Positions 7,535 through 16,506 of a stretch of DNA of 64,000 nucleotides are shown here, one piece after another. Below the pieces are notes generated by a model. That model saw nothing but the letters and a program-made list of their open reading frames with translations, searched no databases and was not told the DNA's origin. A program made the translations under genes and the position numbers. Every line of letters starts with the position of its first letter. Position 1 is the first letter of the stretch. This DNA is from Boudabousia liubingyangii (GTDB lineage Bacteria > Actinomycetota > Actinomycetes > Actinomycetales > Actinomycetaceae): positions 270,224 through 334,223 of the forward strand of contig NZ_MQSU01000001.1 in assembly GCF_001907245.1 (NCBI RefSeq), in the 5' to 3' direction.

Positions 7535-9271
7535 CTAGTAAACACTATTGCGAGGGGCTAGCTCTTGAAGTTGAATACCAATATCCATCATCGTGATCAA
7601 ACCTGGGAAGGCATCAACCACACGCTCCAGCGTCTCCTCATCGCTCAATAGCTGGGACATGGCATCTGAGGGGTAACCGTTCTGATTGCGGTATTGCTGA
7701 GAGAACTCTTCAAGCACTTCACGAGCGACGCCGTCCTTGAGTTCCAGCTTGGTGAGGTTAACATAAGACTGGGTCAAGCTTAGCCGCCACGTTCCATCCT
7801 CTTGGATAGTCGCAAACCCTAGTTGATCCGGATTAACCAGAGTACGAGCTAGATCAAGAGTTTTGGATTCCGCACCATTGGTAATCTTCATTTTCCCATC
7901 GGAAAACTCGATCTTATTGCCACTAGGATCAGTGAAAATGGTTTCTCCCATGGACACGATGGTGGTACCGTTGGGTCCCTTTGCCGTGTTAAGTTTCCAG
8001 TCAACATCGAAGTTACTAGCTTGAGTCCTAGCAGCTGCCTTACCCGGGTCATCGCCATAAACACCCATCAGACGACGGATCGGCAATTCCATCAGGCCAC
8101 GGAACTTCGGGCTGTAAAGCAGATCATCTCCAGAACGACTGGAGCTACCTAGTTCGACAATGTCCTTGATGACATCTTCGGCGCTCTCTGCACCCTTATC
8201 GGATGCCGGATCATACTCGTAATTCGGTTCACTGTAGGGAGAGCGAGCGTTCTCTGCAAACGTCATCATCGGAGAGACAAACCATTTGCCACCTTCTTGA
8301 ACCATTACTACGCGGATCGGCTTGCTGCCTTCGTTTACGAAGGTTACTAGCTCATCTTCAGGTAGCGGCTGTTCTTTAGCCTGAGCTATCTGTTCTTTAA
8401 CCTCCGGTGGCAGACCTTCAGTATCTTCCAGGACAGTGAAGAAATCAGGCTTGACAGTGACCTTAGCGGACCACTCGTTAATACTGACAACAGCTAGGTT
8501 GTCGTTCTTTTCAGCGACTTCGTATTCGAACTTATCATTCTTGATTTCAATGGTCTTCGAAAGATCGCTCATCAGTTTGACCGGGTCAACATTCTTTTGA
8601 CCGCCGGCTTTAGCGCCCTGCTGCATGATTTCCACAAAGAAGTCGGTTTCAGAAGGTGCCATCACGGTCGCGGCCTTGGTGACATCAAGATCCTCAATGG
8701 CTTCAGAGAACTGTCCCATGGCGGCCTTGGGTGATTCTGCTCCGCGTGCACTTAGTACACCAGAGAAGTAGAGCCAGCCGCCAACGCCGGCTACTAGAGC
8801 GACGACTAGGGCAATAACTAGGGCGATAACGCCCTTGCGCTTCCCACCGGACTTGGGTTCCTGGAAGTTCACCGGTGACATGCCGCTAGCAGCCGGAGCA
8901 GAAGCCTGGTAGGAGTGCTGGCCATTTCCAGGCTGGTACGAGGCGGCGGAGCTACTTTCTGGAACGCTGGTGCCACTGCTGGGCTGCGGTACCGAGCTTA
9001 CGGCCGGTGCCTGCGGCGCTGCGGCCACCGGAGCAGCAGCCGGGGTGTTCCCAGAGGTACGGTTCTTTAGTGCTTCTTGGACTTCCGGTCCGCCTTTTTC
9101 CGCGAGCCACTTTTCTAGGGCCGGGTAAAGGCGCGGGTGTTCAGCAACCTTCGCCCACATCTCAGGGTGATAGGTGGCAATCTGCCCTAGCAGTTCAGGC
9201 GCTAGGTTAGGGTCGTTTAAGGCAGCTAGCGCTTGGTCTGCCGCCTGGGGGTTAAAGTTGTTAGTGCTCAT
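7535..9271 (-). CDS. LRV-domain membrane protein, function unknown
   Basis: A 578-residue protein. Residues about 5-70 resemble the variant leucine-rich repeat (LRV) segment found in actinobacterial proteins (DPNLAPELLGQIATYHPEMW). A Pro/Ser/Ala-rich linker follows, then one membrane helix near 147-169 after GGKRKG, then about 400 residues outside the cell beginning ESPKAAMGQFSEAIEDLD. The helix-turn pattern after the membrane segment is typical of low-similarity extracellular domains on actinobacterial single-pass proteins. The ATG at 9271 was preferred to an upstream TTG at 9307, because a TAATAT box lies seven bases before it and no ribosome binding site serves either. Confidence 0.75.
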   Translation of the reverse strand: MSTNNFNPQAADQALAALNDPNLAPELLGQIATYHPEMWAKVAEHPRLYPALEKWLAEKGGPEVQEALKNRTSGNTPAAAPVAAAPQAPAVSSVPQPSSGTSVPESSSAASYQPGNGQHSYQASAPAASGMSPVNFQEPKSGGKRKGVIALVIALVVALVAGVGGWLYFSGVLSARGAESPKAAMGQFSEAIEDLDVTKAATVMAPSETDFFVEIMQQGAKAGGQKNVDPVKLMSDLSKTIEIKNDKFEYEVAEKNDNLAVVSINEWSAKVTVKPDFFTVLEDTEGLPPEVKEQIAQAKEQPLPEDELVTFVNEGSKPIRVVMVQEGGKWFVSPMMTFAENARSPYSEPNYEYDPASDKGAESAEDVIKDIVELGSSSRSGDDLLYSPKFRGLMELPIRRLMGVYGDDPGKAAARTQASNFDVDWKLNTAKGPNGTTIVSMGETIFTDPSGNKIEFSDGKMKITNGAESKTLDLARTLVNPDQLGFATIQEDGTWRLSLTQSYVNLTKLELKDGVAREVLEEFSQQYRNQNGYPSDAMSQLLSDEETLERVVDAFPGLITMMDIGIQLQELAPRNSVY

Positions 9272-9278
9272 GGCCGTA

Positions 9279-9284
9279 ATATTA
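9279..9284 (-). promoter_or_regulatory. -10 box for leaderless LRV gene
   Basis: TAATAT on the minus strand, seven bases before the ATG at 9271. GATAAT two bases further upstream is an alternative. Confidence 0.45.
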
Positions 9285-9391
9285 TCGGCACGCTTTGCCG
9301 TCAACAAGGCAGATTAGCTGAAACGGGGATATTTCCCCATAATGTTACCAACCCGTTGTGAACGGTTGTATTTCCGCCTTATGTTGGGCCT

Positions 9392-10855
9392 TTAGCCTAA
9401 GCGCCAGGTAGCCCCGTCTTTTCCGTCTTCAACCACAACACCAGCAGCAGCAATACGATCACGTAGGGCATCTGCGCGCCCCCAATCCTTCTGCGCCCTA
9501 GCTTCAGCCCGCTCTTCCAAAAGGGCACTAATCAGGACGTCAAGTGCTGATTGGGCGGCGTCCCCGCTGCCTTCTGCAACAGCTGCTTCGCTGCCACGCC
9601 AATGCGCAGACAGAGGATCAATACCTAGGACATCAAGCATGGCTCGCAAACCCAGGGAGGCCGCAAGTAGCTCATCACGATTATCTGCCTGCAGGGCAGC
9701 CTGACCAGTCTTCAAGGCGGCATGAACTTGAGCTAGTGCCACGGACAGGTTCAGGTCATCATTCATGGCGCGCACGAAGGCTTCCGGAAGCTCCAACTGC
9801 CAAAGCTCAGCTTGACTAGCCTGGGCAACCTGGGGGCTGACGGCGGCAGCACGCTCTAGGAAACCAGAGAGCTTATCCCAAAGCTTCTGCCCGTTTTCAA
9901 TAGTCTGGTCATCCCATTCCAAAGTGGAACGGTAGTGGACGGTACCCAAAGCAACACGAAGTGCCGGCGCCCCAACCTGGGCGACCATTTCATTTACCAG
10001 CAGACCATTGCCCAGGGACTTGGACATTTTCTCACCCTTGGCAGTGACCCAAGCATTGTGAACCCAGTGGCGCACAAAACCCCAGCCGGCCGCATGAGAC
10101 TGTGCCATTTCGTTCTCATGGTGGGGAAAACGCAAGTCGATACCGCCACCATGGATATCGAATTCTTCACCTAGGTAACGCTTAGACATGGCAGAGCACT
10201 CTAGGTGCCAGCCGGGACGTCCCCGACCCCAAGGAGAATCCCAAGCGGCAGTTTCGGGTTCCGTAGTCTTAGCGGCCTTCCAAAGCGCGAAATCGCGGTG
10301 GTCACGCTTTCCCGCCTCGGTCGCGGCGTCAAGCTGCGATTCGTCCTCGGTAGTAGCTAGGTCATCTAGGTTCTGACGGGTCAGGCTACCGTACTCAGGC
10401 AGGGAACGAACCGAGAAGTAAACATTTCCCTGACCGTCTGCGTAGGCATGACCACGGTCCACTAGACGCTGTACCAGTTCGATCTGGTCCAGGATGTGCC
10501 CGGTTGCGCGGGGCTCAAAATCGGGTGGGATCACACCTAGGGACTGATAAGCCTGCGCGAAATCACGCTCCCACTTCGAGGCCCACGCCCACCATTCAGT
10601 GTCGTTCTCTTGCGACTTGCGCAGAATCTTGTCATCAATATCGGTGATGTTACGAATGTAGGTAACCTGCATGCCGCAGCGCTTCGCCCAACGAATCAAA
10701 ACGTCAAAGGCAACTGCGGCCCGAACGTGACCAATGTGTGCGGGACCTGAAACGGTCGCCCCACATAAGTAGAGGCCCAAGTGTCCCTCTTTAACCGGAC
10801 GTACCGGTTCTACTTTTTTCGTGGCCGAATTGTATAGCTGCAGGTCAAAACTCAT
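9392..10855 (-). CDS. cysS: Cysteine--tRNA ligase
   Basis: A 487-residue class I aminoacyl-tRNA synthetase that charges tRNA-Cys. Seen: the zinc ligand Cys31 in YLCGATV, the HIGH motif at 40-43, the CP1 region with the WHLECSAMS and GGIDLRFPHHENE zinc-site segments, the KMSKS loop in GEKMSKSLGNG, and the DALRDRI C-terminal helix. Length fits the family. Start: ATG preceded by TAAACT and seven bases, without a ribosome binding site, so leaderless translation is likely. It sits between two membrane protein genes of unknown function on the same strand. Confidence 0.96.
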   Translation of the reverse strand: MSFDLQLYNSATKKVEPVRPVKEGHLGLYLCGATVSGPAHIGHVRAAVAFDVLIRWAKRCGMQVTYIRNITDIDDKILRKSQENDTEWWAWASKWERDFAQAYQSLGVIPPDFEPRATGHILDQIELVQRLVDRGHAYADGQGNVYFSVRSLPEYGSLTRQNLDDLATTEDESQLDAATEAGKRDHRDFALWKAAKTTEPETAAWDSPWGRGRPGWHLECSAMSKRYLGEEFDIHGGGIDLRFPHHENEMAQSHAAGWGFVRHWVHNAWVTAKGEKMSKSLGNGLLVNEMVAQVGAPALRVALGTVHYRSTLEWDDQTIENGQKLWDKLSGFLERAAAVSPQVAQASQAELWQLELPEAFVRAMNDDLNLSVALAQVHAALKTGQAALQADNRDELLAASLGLRAMLDVLGIDPLSAHWRGSEAAVAEGSGDAAQSALDVLISALLEERAEARAQKDWGRADALRDRIAAAGVVVEDGKDGATWRLG

Positions 10856-10862
10856 GTTTTAA

Positions 10863-10868
10863 AGTTTA
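10863..10868 (-). promoter_or_regulatory. -10 box for leaderless cysS
   Basis: TAAACT on the minus strand, seven bases (TTAAAAC) before the cysS ATG. It is the same hexamer as at 4834-4839. Confidence 0.45.
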
Positions 10869-10877
10869 ACGCGACCA

Positions 10878-10915
10878 AGGGCGAACCTGCAGTCGTAAGA
10901 CTGTTGGTCCGCCCT
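10878..10915 (-). terminator. Imperfect hairpin between membrane protein gene and cysS
   Basis: AGGGCG, ACC and CAGTC pair with GACTG, GGT and CGCCCT around a GTAA loop. It lies 24 bases after the stop of the 431-residue protein gene and just before the cysS promoter. No T run follows, so termination is uncertain. Confidence 0.4.
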
Positions 10916-10939
10916 CGGAAAAGTGGTCTGCCAGATTGG

Positions 10940-12235
10940 TTACTCGAAAGTCACCTCAGGGGATCCGTCTTCCTTCACTTTGATGTTGTAGTAAAGGGTT
11001 CCAGAGACGTCCTCTTGTTTGGCTTCCCAGTTGTCGCCAGATTTTGATTCATAGGTGACATGGAAGCGTAGACGTAGGGAGTTACCGTACTTGGTATCAA
11101 AGTCTTCCACCGTGGGGACCTCAACTAGGCTCCACTTGAAGCTACGTGCTTCACCCCAGGTAAAGACCGAGGCGTGGCAGGTTTCGTTATTTCCAGTAAC
11201 CGCCTTGGCACATTCCATGGCCTTGTCTTGGACCACCTTCTGGATGGCCTCGGTGAAGGCCTTGGTGGTTTCCTGCTTAAAGGTCGCGAATGAGGCCTCA
11301 CTCTGGTCCAGATCGACCTTCACGGTGGTCTGGTCAGAGGTGATCATCTGGTACTTGTTGTCGTTGATAACCTCAAGCGGGTACTCACCGGGGAAGGCGG
11401 CCAGCATGCGGTTTTTATCGGTCGTGCCAGAGACTTCAATGTCCGCGCCGGCCAGCTTGATCTTAAAGTTTCCTTCCACCCCGTCAGGAATCAGATTGAT
11501 TTGACCCACTAGGTTGGATTCAGCTTCCATGGGTTCGGAGCCGTTAGCCAAGCGCCACTTTTTGAAGAAGACGTATTCTTTTCCGTCGGCTCGAACCCCG
11601 AAGGTCCGCGAACCGATCTTCGTGTCGCCCTTTAGCAGGGTGGCACTGACGTATGCTTCGTCCTTATCGTCACTGTACTTAATGTCATCAATGGTGAACG
11701 AGGTGGGGCGACCCTTTACCTTCGAGTACACCTTTGTGGTTAGCAGGTCTTGGTTTTGGTTCCCCACCCACCTAGGTAGAGGCTTCATTTTCTTAGCCTG
11801 GTCGGCATCACCAGCGACGATTGCGTTCAGGTAGGCTTCGACGGTTTTGTCCGGCCCGAAGGAGTGCTTTGACAGGTAGCTGATGGTGACTACGCCAGCG
11901 ATGATTGCGGCAACCAGAAAACCAATCAAAGATGAGATCAAGATGAGCTTGCGCTTCTTCTTTTTGTCCATTGGTTTACGTGGAACCGGAACAGCCTGGG
12001 CGTAGGGTTCAGGAGTGGGTTGCGCGTAGTTATTCGACTGCGGGTAGTTGTTCTGCGCGTAGTTACCCTGAGAATAATTTTGGGGTGCGGCGGGAGCAGC
12101 GCCCGGATTTTGGTAGCCACCAACGGGGATCGGACCACTGGGGTTCGTGGGGTTGGGGGCGGGCGATTGAGGTTGATTAGGCAGCGGGATCGCAGGTAGC
12201 TGCCCTGAGTTTTGGTTTTGGTTATTCTCAGTCAT
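10940..12235 (-). CDS. Single-pass membrane protein with Pro/Asn/Gln-rich cytoplasmic tail
   Basis: A 431-residue protein. Residues 1-90 are low-complexity (Pro, Gln, Asn, Tyr; repeats like NNYAQ and NYPQS), then KKKKRK, one membrane helix at about 97-120, and an extracellular part of about 310 residues starting FGPDKTVEAYLNAIVAGDADQA, a helical opening typical of DUF4878-like or NTF2-like folds. Two Cys residues in CAKAVTGNNETC match [10 protein letters not shown] in the 568-residue protein at 14757-16463, and EVSG plus a FPGEYPLEV-like segment also align, so the two look like distant paralogs. Function unknown. Confidence 0.75.
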   Translation of the reverse strand: MTENNQNQNSGQLPAIPLPNQPQSPAPNPTNPSGPIPVGGYQNPGAAPAAPQNYSQGNYAQNNYPQSNNYAQPTPEPYAQAVPVPRKPMDKKKKRKLILISSLIGFLVAAIIAGVVTISYLSKHSFGPDKTVEAYLNAIVAGDADQAKKMKPLPRWVGNQNQDLLTTKVYSKVKGRPTSFTIDDIKYSDDKDEAYVSATLLKGDTKIGSRTFGVRADGKEYVFFKKWRLANGSEPMEAESNLVGQINLIPDGVEGNFKIKLAGADIEVSGTTDKNRMLAAFPGEYPLEVINDNKYQMITSDQTTVKVDLDQSEASFATFKQETTKAFTEAIQKVVQDKAMECAKAVTGNNETCHASVFTWGEARSFKWSLVEVPTVEDFDTKYGNSLRLRFHVTYESKSGDNWEAKQEDVSGTLYYNIKVKEDGSPEVTFE

Positions 12236-12285
12236 TTTCTTTGCCTTGGTGTGGCCGTGGTTTAGTACAGAAGGAAGCTATTTTA

Positions 12286-12324
12286 AGAAGAGTGCTATGT
12301 CCGTGATGGACATAGCACTCTTCT
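12286..12324 (-). terminator. Perfect 17-bp hairpin, probable terminator
   Basis: 17 matching bases on each side (12286-12302 with 12308-12324) and a five-base loop, six bases after the stop of the 604-residue protein gene. The tail on the minus strand is TTAAAA, a weak T run. Confidence 0.75.
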
Positions 12325-12329
12325 ATAGG

Positions 12330-14144
12330 TCATGCCTGGGAGGAGTTTTCCTCATTCCCAGCTTCAGGCTTTGGAGCCTGCGGCTGTGATGCCGAGTTGG
12401 GGGATACCGGGAAAGCGGTAGCACCACCCTGGTTAGGTGTGGGGACCGACGGCATCTGCCCCTGCGGCTGGTAGGGTGCCGGCTGACCCGGAGCTACCGG
12501 AGCCTGCCCCTGGGGCTGGTAAGGAGCGGGAGCTCCCGGCGCCTGGGGGTGAGGTTGGTAGGGAGCCGGCTGACCCGGAGCTACCGGAGCCTGGGCCTGC
12601 GGCTGGTAGGGAGCCGGAGTACCGGGGACCTGGCCCTGCGGCTGGAAAGGTGCCGGGCCGGCAGGCTGTGCCGGAGCAGCGGGCTGGGCGTGGGCAGCGG
12701 GCTGGGCCGCCAGGTTAGCTAGGCGTTCGTTCACTAGTCGAGAGACTGAGGGAGAGAAGCTGTGCTTGGAAAGTAGACGGGCGATCGGGCCAATCACTAC
12801 AACACCCATTGCCGGTACGAAGCGACCAAGTAGTTCGACTGCGATACCGATTAGGAGCATCATGAAAATGGTTAGCGGGTGGATTCCAGCGCCCATGTAT
12901 TCTGAGGAGCGTCCCATGTAGGCGGTACCAGAGAAGCGTAGTAGGTAGGAAGCTAGTCCACCCATGAGGGCGTAAACCAGCGGAAGGGTCCAGAACTCAG
13001 GTAGACCACTGGCAGCGTCCGGTACGCGAAGACGTGCCCAAACACCAGAGGCGAAGACGACGCCCACGGCCATTAGTAGTAGGCCAATAATCAAGAACTG
13101 GGGTTCTAGGGCGAAGAAGGTGGTTAGTTCATCCTTGCCTCCACCCAGATTCAGGTCGGCAGAGCCGAAGAGGGCACCCGGGAATAGCATGACAGCTACG
13201 ATGCCGGTGGCATCCAGTAACGGCCACAAGAGGAACATGATGAGCTGCGGTTCTTCAACTAGAACGATGATCAGAACGATCACGAAGGAGATGATGAATA
13301 GCAGGGTGAAGTGGGCTAGGAAGGTGACGAAAGCGGCACGAACTGAGGGGACGAACTTCAGGATCGAGTCAGCGACCTTGCAGCGCACCTGCTTGAGGGT
13401 CACGCTACGTCCTAGCATTACCGCACCAACCATGAGCGGGAAGGCCACAAAGAATAGTGAGGGGGTGACGGCAAAACCGCTGCCACTCTCCCAGAAGGCC
13501 AACATAATGAAGCCTACGATGATGTGCATCAAAAGGATGACACCCACGGTCACTAGGGCAGCCCATAGGTGGTTAATGTGCTTCTTGGCGGGTAGACGAA
13601 GTTCTAGCTGGCGAGCCACCACGGCTAAAGCCACCATCAAAAGGACAAAAGCAAGGAAGTTCGGCATGTATAGGCGAACCGAATCAGCCGAACCGTGCTC
13701 GGAGTTGACGTATAGGCCCGAGCTCATACCGAATCCACCTAGCATGTTCGAAATGATCATGAAGCCGTTCGATAGCAGGCCAGAGAACTTGCGGATGGGA
13801 AGTCGCGGCATTTGGACTAGGACTAGCACTAGGGCCTGAAGCATCGCTAGGGCGGCTAGGCCCACCCAGGTAACTAGGCCAGCTAGGGCGGCGCGAAGCA
13901 GGTAGGTCTTTAGGTGTTCGTCCAGCGGCTTGATCGCGGCCGGGGCCTGGCCGGGGTAAGCGGCAGGTACCTGATACTGGGGCTGTGCGGCAGCCGGAGC
14001 GGCCGGACGAGGCTGCTGGTATCCCTGTGGCTGGTAGCCGGGGGCCGGAGGCTGCGGGGCCGGCGGCTGGTGTCCGGGTACGTTACCCGGCTGGTACTGG
14101 TTAGGATTCGGCGGCATGGGCACACCGGGACCTTGATTCGACAT
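12330..14144 (-). CDS. Multi-pass membrane protein with Pro/Gln/Ala-rich ends
   Basis: A 604-residue protein. Residues 1-70 are Pro/Gln/Tyr-rich, a core of about 400 residues carries roughly ten hydrophobic helices (first near 88-110), and the last 120 residues are a repeat-rich Pro/Gln/Ala tail with units such as PAPYQPQGQ. Both tails would lie in the cytoplasm if the helix number is even. It has no transporter motif I can name. Start at an ATG with AAGGAGC upstream. A hairpin terminator follows it. The tails resemble those of the neighbouring 431-residue protein, which hints at a shared cytoplasmic partner or assembly; that is inference. Confidence 0.75.
   Translation of the reverse strand: MSNQGPGVPMPPNPNQYQPGNVPGHQPPAPQPPAPGYQPQGYQQPRPAAPAAAQPQYQVPAAYPGQAPAAIKPLDEHLKTYLLRAALAGLVTWVGLAALAMLQALVLVLVQMPRLPIRKFSGLLSNGFMIISNMLGGFGMSSGLYVNSEHGSADSVRLYMPNFLAFVLLMVALAVVARQLELRLPAKKHINHLWAALVTVGVILLMHIIVGFIMLAFWESGSGFAVTPSLFFVAFPLMVGAVMLGRSVTLKQVRCKVADSILKFVPSVRAAFVTFLAHFTLLFIISFVIVLIIVLVEEPQLIMFLLWPLLDATGIVAVMLFPGALFGSADLNLGGGKDELTTFFALEPQFLIIGLLLMAVGVVFASGVWARLRVPDAASGLPEFWTLPLVYALMGGLASYLLRFSGTAYMGRSSEYMGAGIHPLTIFMMLLIGIAVELLGRFVPAMGVVVIGPIARLLSKHSFSPSVSRLVNERLANLAAQPAAHAQPAAPAQPAGPAPFQPQGQVPGTPAPYQPQAQAPVAPGQPAPYQPHPQAPGAPAPYQPQGQAPVAPGQPAPYQPQGQMPSVPTPNQGGATAFPVSPNSASQPQAPKPEAGNEENSSQA
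12478..12593 (-). repeat. 87-bp period repeat in Pro-rich tail
   Basis: A 29-base stretch occurs identically at 12478-12506 and 12565-12593, giving a period of 87 bases (29 codons). It encodes the APVAPGQPAPYQP unit of the membrane protein tail. Confidence 0.85.
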
Positions 14145-14253
14145 TAGTGCTCCTTCTGAACTAAGGAAAGGGCTAGCTTTCTTCCCCTAACAGTAGTCAT
14201 AAAAGCACACAAATGGGAGCTTTTGTAATAACAATTGGTTAACAATCAAAGAG

Positions 14254-14733
14254 CTAGGAACCAATTAGTAGCGCATTGGCAATAGCCGCTAAACCCTCAT
14301 TTTTCCCAGTAAAACCAAGGCCATCAGTGGTCGTGGCAGAGAACGAAACCGGAGCTCCAACAATCCGCTCTAGGTTCGCGGTGGCTTCTTCCCGTCGGGG
14401 ACCGACCTTGGGTCGGTTTCCAATCAGCTGCACTGAGACATTCCCGATTTGGAAACCAGCAGCTTGTACACGTTTGATTGTTTCAACCAGTAGGGCTTCG
14501 CCAGATGCCCCTGCCCATTCTGGTCGAGAAGTACCAAAATTACTGCCCAGATCTCCTAGCTTGGCGGCGGAAAGGAGCGCGTCGCAGATCGCGTGACAAA
14601 CCACGTCCGCATCAGAGTGCCCTTCTAGGCCCACTTCCTCGGGCCATAAAAGGCCGGCAAGCCACATTTCTCGGCCACTTTCTGGCGCGGCGAAAGCGTG
14701 GACGTCTACCCCGGTCCCGATACGTGGAATCAC
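14254..14733 (-). CDS. ispF: 2-C-methyl-D-erythritol 2,4-cyclodiphosphate synthase
   Basis: A 159-residue enzyme of the non-mevalonate isoprenoid pathway; it cyclises CDP-ME 2-phosphate with loss of CMP. Visible: GTGVDVHAF with metal ligands Asp10 and His12, [17 protein letters not shown] with the third ligand His47, and the C-terminal [15 protein letters not shown] signature. The start is GTG with AGGAGG five bases before it. The gene follows the 568-residue membrane protein by 23 bases on the same strand, so the two are probably co-transcribed. ispD, often its neighbour, is not in the window. Confidence 0.96.
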   Translation of the reverse strand: MIPRIGTGVDVHAFAAPESGREMWLAGLLWPEEVGLEGHSDADVVCHAICDALLSAAKLGDLGSNFGTSRPEWAGASGEALLVETIKRVQAAGFQIGNVSVQLIGNRPKVGPRREEATANLERIVGAPVSFSATTTDGLGFTGKNEGLAAIANALLIGS

Positions 14734-14756
14734 CCTAACCTCCTGATCACTATTCT

Positions 14757-16463
14757 TTAGTATCCTGACTGCTCCAGGTCCATCTTAATCTTGCCGTTTT
14801 CAAACCTGACGTGATGGAATTCAAGGTAGATACCGGTGGTCTCGGTGTTACCGTTTTTATCTTTAGAGCTGGCATCGGAAATCAGCACGCCCAGATCGTC
14901 ATTGTAGGTGTTCGGTTTAAGATCGGATGCTTCTAGGTTTTCCCGGGTCACGATCGTATAGGGATCGTACTGTTTATTTACGCGGCTACGGCAGGCGTTC
15001 TTAGTTTTCGCTTCTGCGCAGGTATTGATGGTGTCCATCATGCCGTCGATTAACATGGTTTTAAGTTCCGGCGTGAATTCAAGTTTATTTAGGTTCACGT
15101 AGCCGCTGATAAAATTCTTTATCTCAACGGTCTCACGGTTGCTGAATACCTTATTAGCGATGTTTGCTTGCATCTGGTAGTTACCCTGGGGTAACAACAT
15201 CCCCGAAATGTATTTATTGGTATTCCGGTACTTTCCACTGACCTCGTAATCCACTGAAGGGAGGGGGTGCAGTTTGAACTCTTTACTGTCGATCTTGACG
15301 ACGGGCTCTTTGGCAAAAATCAAGGGCGTGGTAATTAAGCTCATGCCGGCATTGTCTAGCTTTATCAGCTGCCATCCGGAATCGTGCTGGATGAACTGTC
15401 CCCTAACTTCGGTGGCATAGGACCCGTCATTATTATCCAGTCGGCACTTAAAGCCTACCTGTCGTACCTTCTCTAGGTGCTTGAATGGAGAATATACAAT
15501 GACCGAGTTGATTTCCGGATTTTTACAGTGGGTCCCCGAATTCAGGTATGCCTTGGGCTGGTCTTTTAAATAGACGAATAGATCCGGGAATAACTTAGTG
15601 TATTTTTCTGCGTTCTTGAAATCCCCATCAGCTATATCGTTCAGTAGTTCTTCGGCAATATCAGAGACGTCTTGTTCACGCAGGTTGAAAGCAGCCTGAG
15701 TACTGAACGGTTTGAGTTCTGGTATCCACTGGGAGATTTCTTTTTGCTCGCTTTGACTCCAAGCTTTTTGTTGCGTGGAGTCATAGTGGTGCACCTTGTT
15801 GGAGGAGAACTCACTGATAAAGTCGCCGATCCAGTTGACGAAGAAAAAGACCAGGATAAACCCGAAGATTATGAATGAGATAACTGGGTTTTGATTCTTT
15901 TTGCGGGTGATCTTAGGTCCGCTGGTGCCATGCCCGCCTAGAGTGGGTAGCACCCTACCAATGCTGGCGCTGGAGGGACGATATTTTGTGGGATTCTGCG
16001 TCCTAGAGCGGACAGTGGAACGCTTTTGCTTCGAACCGACACTAGTGCCTCCCCAGGTTCCTTCGGGGTGTACTAGGTACTGGTTTTCTGCGGCTAGGGC
16101 AGCGGCTTGGGCTTTGGCTTGTTCGTATGAACTTTGGGCCATCGGTTCTGGTTCGACCGAGGTTTCGGGTTTACTTTGCCGGGCCAGTTCTTTTTCGAGG
16201 GCGCGCTTATTGGCTTTGACCTGTCGCCGCTGTTCTTCGCGGATACGTTCGCGTTCTTTAGCTGCCTGTTCGGTACGACTTAGGGTCTTGGAGGCAGTTT
16301 TTGGGCGTGAATCAGTTTTGGGACGTGTTTCGGTTTTCGAGCCTGATTCAGTCTTTGGGCGTGAATCAGCCCGGGTGGCCTTTGGTTTTTCCGTTTGTTT
16401 TTTGGCTGGGGCTTTAGAACGTGTTTGTTCTACGTAGCCATAAAACGGTTCCCACTCGGCCAT
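14757..16463 (-). CDS. Single-pass membrane protein with basic cytoplasmic tail
   Basis: A 568-residue protein. Residues 1-100 are highly charged, with SRPKT/TRPKT repeats (34-56) and a predicted helix of Lys, Arg and Glu (about 62-98). One membrane helix is near 194-213, followed by about 350 residues outside the cell. The outer part has four Cys, including [10 protein letters not shown], and aligns loosely with the 431-residue protein at 10940-12235 (EVSG plus a LPQGNYQMQ-like segment). Function unknown. It is followed by ispF after 23 bases and preceded by glgP, whose stop lies 43 bases upstream of its start. Confidence 0.75.
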   Translation of the reverse strand: MAEWEPFYGYVEQTRSKAPAKKQTEKPKATRADSRPKTESGSKTETRPKTDSRPKTASKTLSRTEQAAKERERIREEQRRQVKANKRALEKELARQSKPETSVEPEPMAQSSYEQAKAQAAALAAENQYLVHPEGTWGGTSVGSKQKRSTVRSRTQNPTKYRPSSASIGRVLPTLGGHGTSGPKITRKKNQNPVISFIIFGFILVFFFVNWIGDFISEFSSNKVHHYDSTQQKAWSQSEQKEISQWIPELKPFSTQAAFNLREQDVSDIAEELLNDIADGDFKNAEKYTKLFPDLFVYLKDQPKAYLNSGTHCKNPEINSVIVYSPFKHLEKVRQVGFKCRLDNNDGSYATEVRGQFIQHDSGWQLIKLDNAGMSLITTPLIFAKEPVVKIDSKEFKLHPLPSVDYEVSGKYRNTNKYISGMLLPQGNYQMQANIANKVFSNRETVEIKNFISGYVNLNKLEFTPELKTMLIDGMMDTINTCAEAKTKNACRSRVNKQYDPYTIVTRENLEASDLKPNTYNDDLGVLISDASSKDKNGNTETTGIYLEFHHVRFENGKIKMDLEQSGY

Positions 16464-16506
16464 CCGGGCTGCTTTCTACTATTTGTAACGTCGGTTACTT
16501 TATAGT

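Noticed and set aside
12440-12700. CRISPR-like array
   Set aside because: The repeats are in frame, degenerate and code for a Pro/Gln tail; there are no unique spacers or cas genes.
12437-12718. Plus-strand open frame over the Pro-rich tail
   Set aside because: It is the complement of a repetitive Pro/Gln coding stretch; its translation is a repeat shadow.
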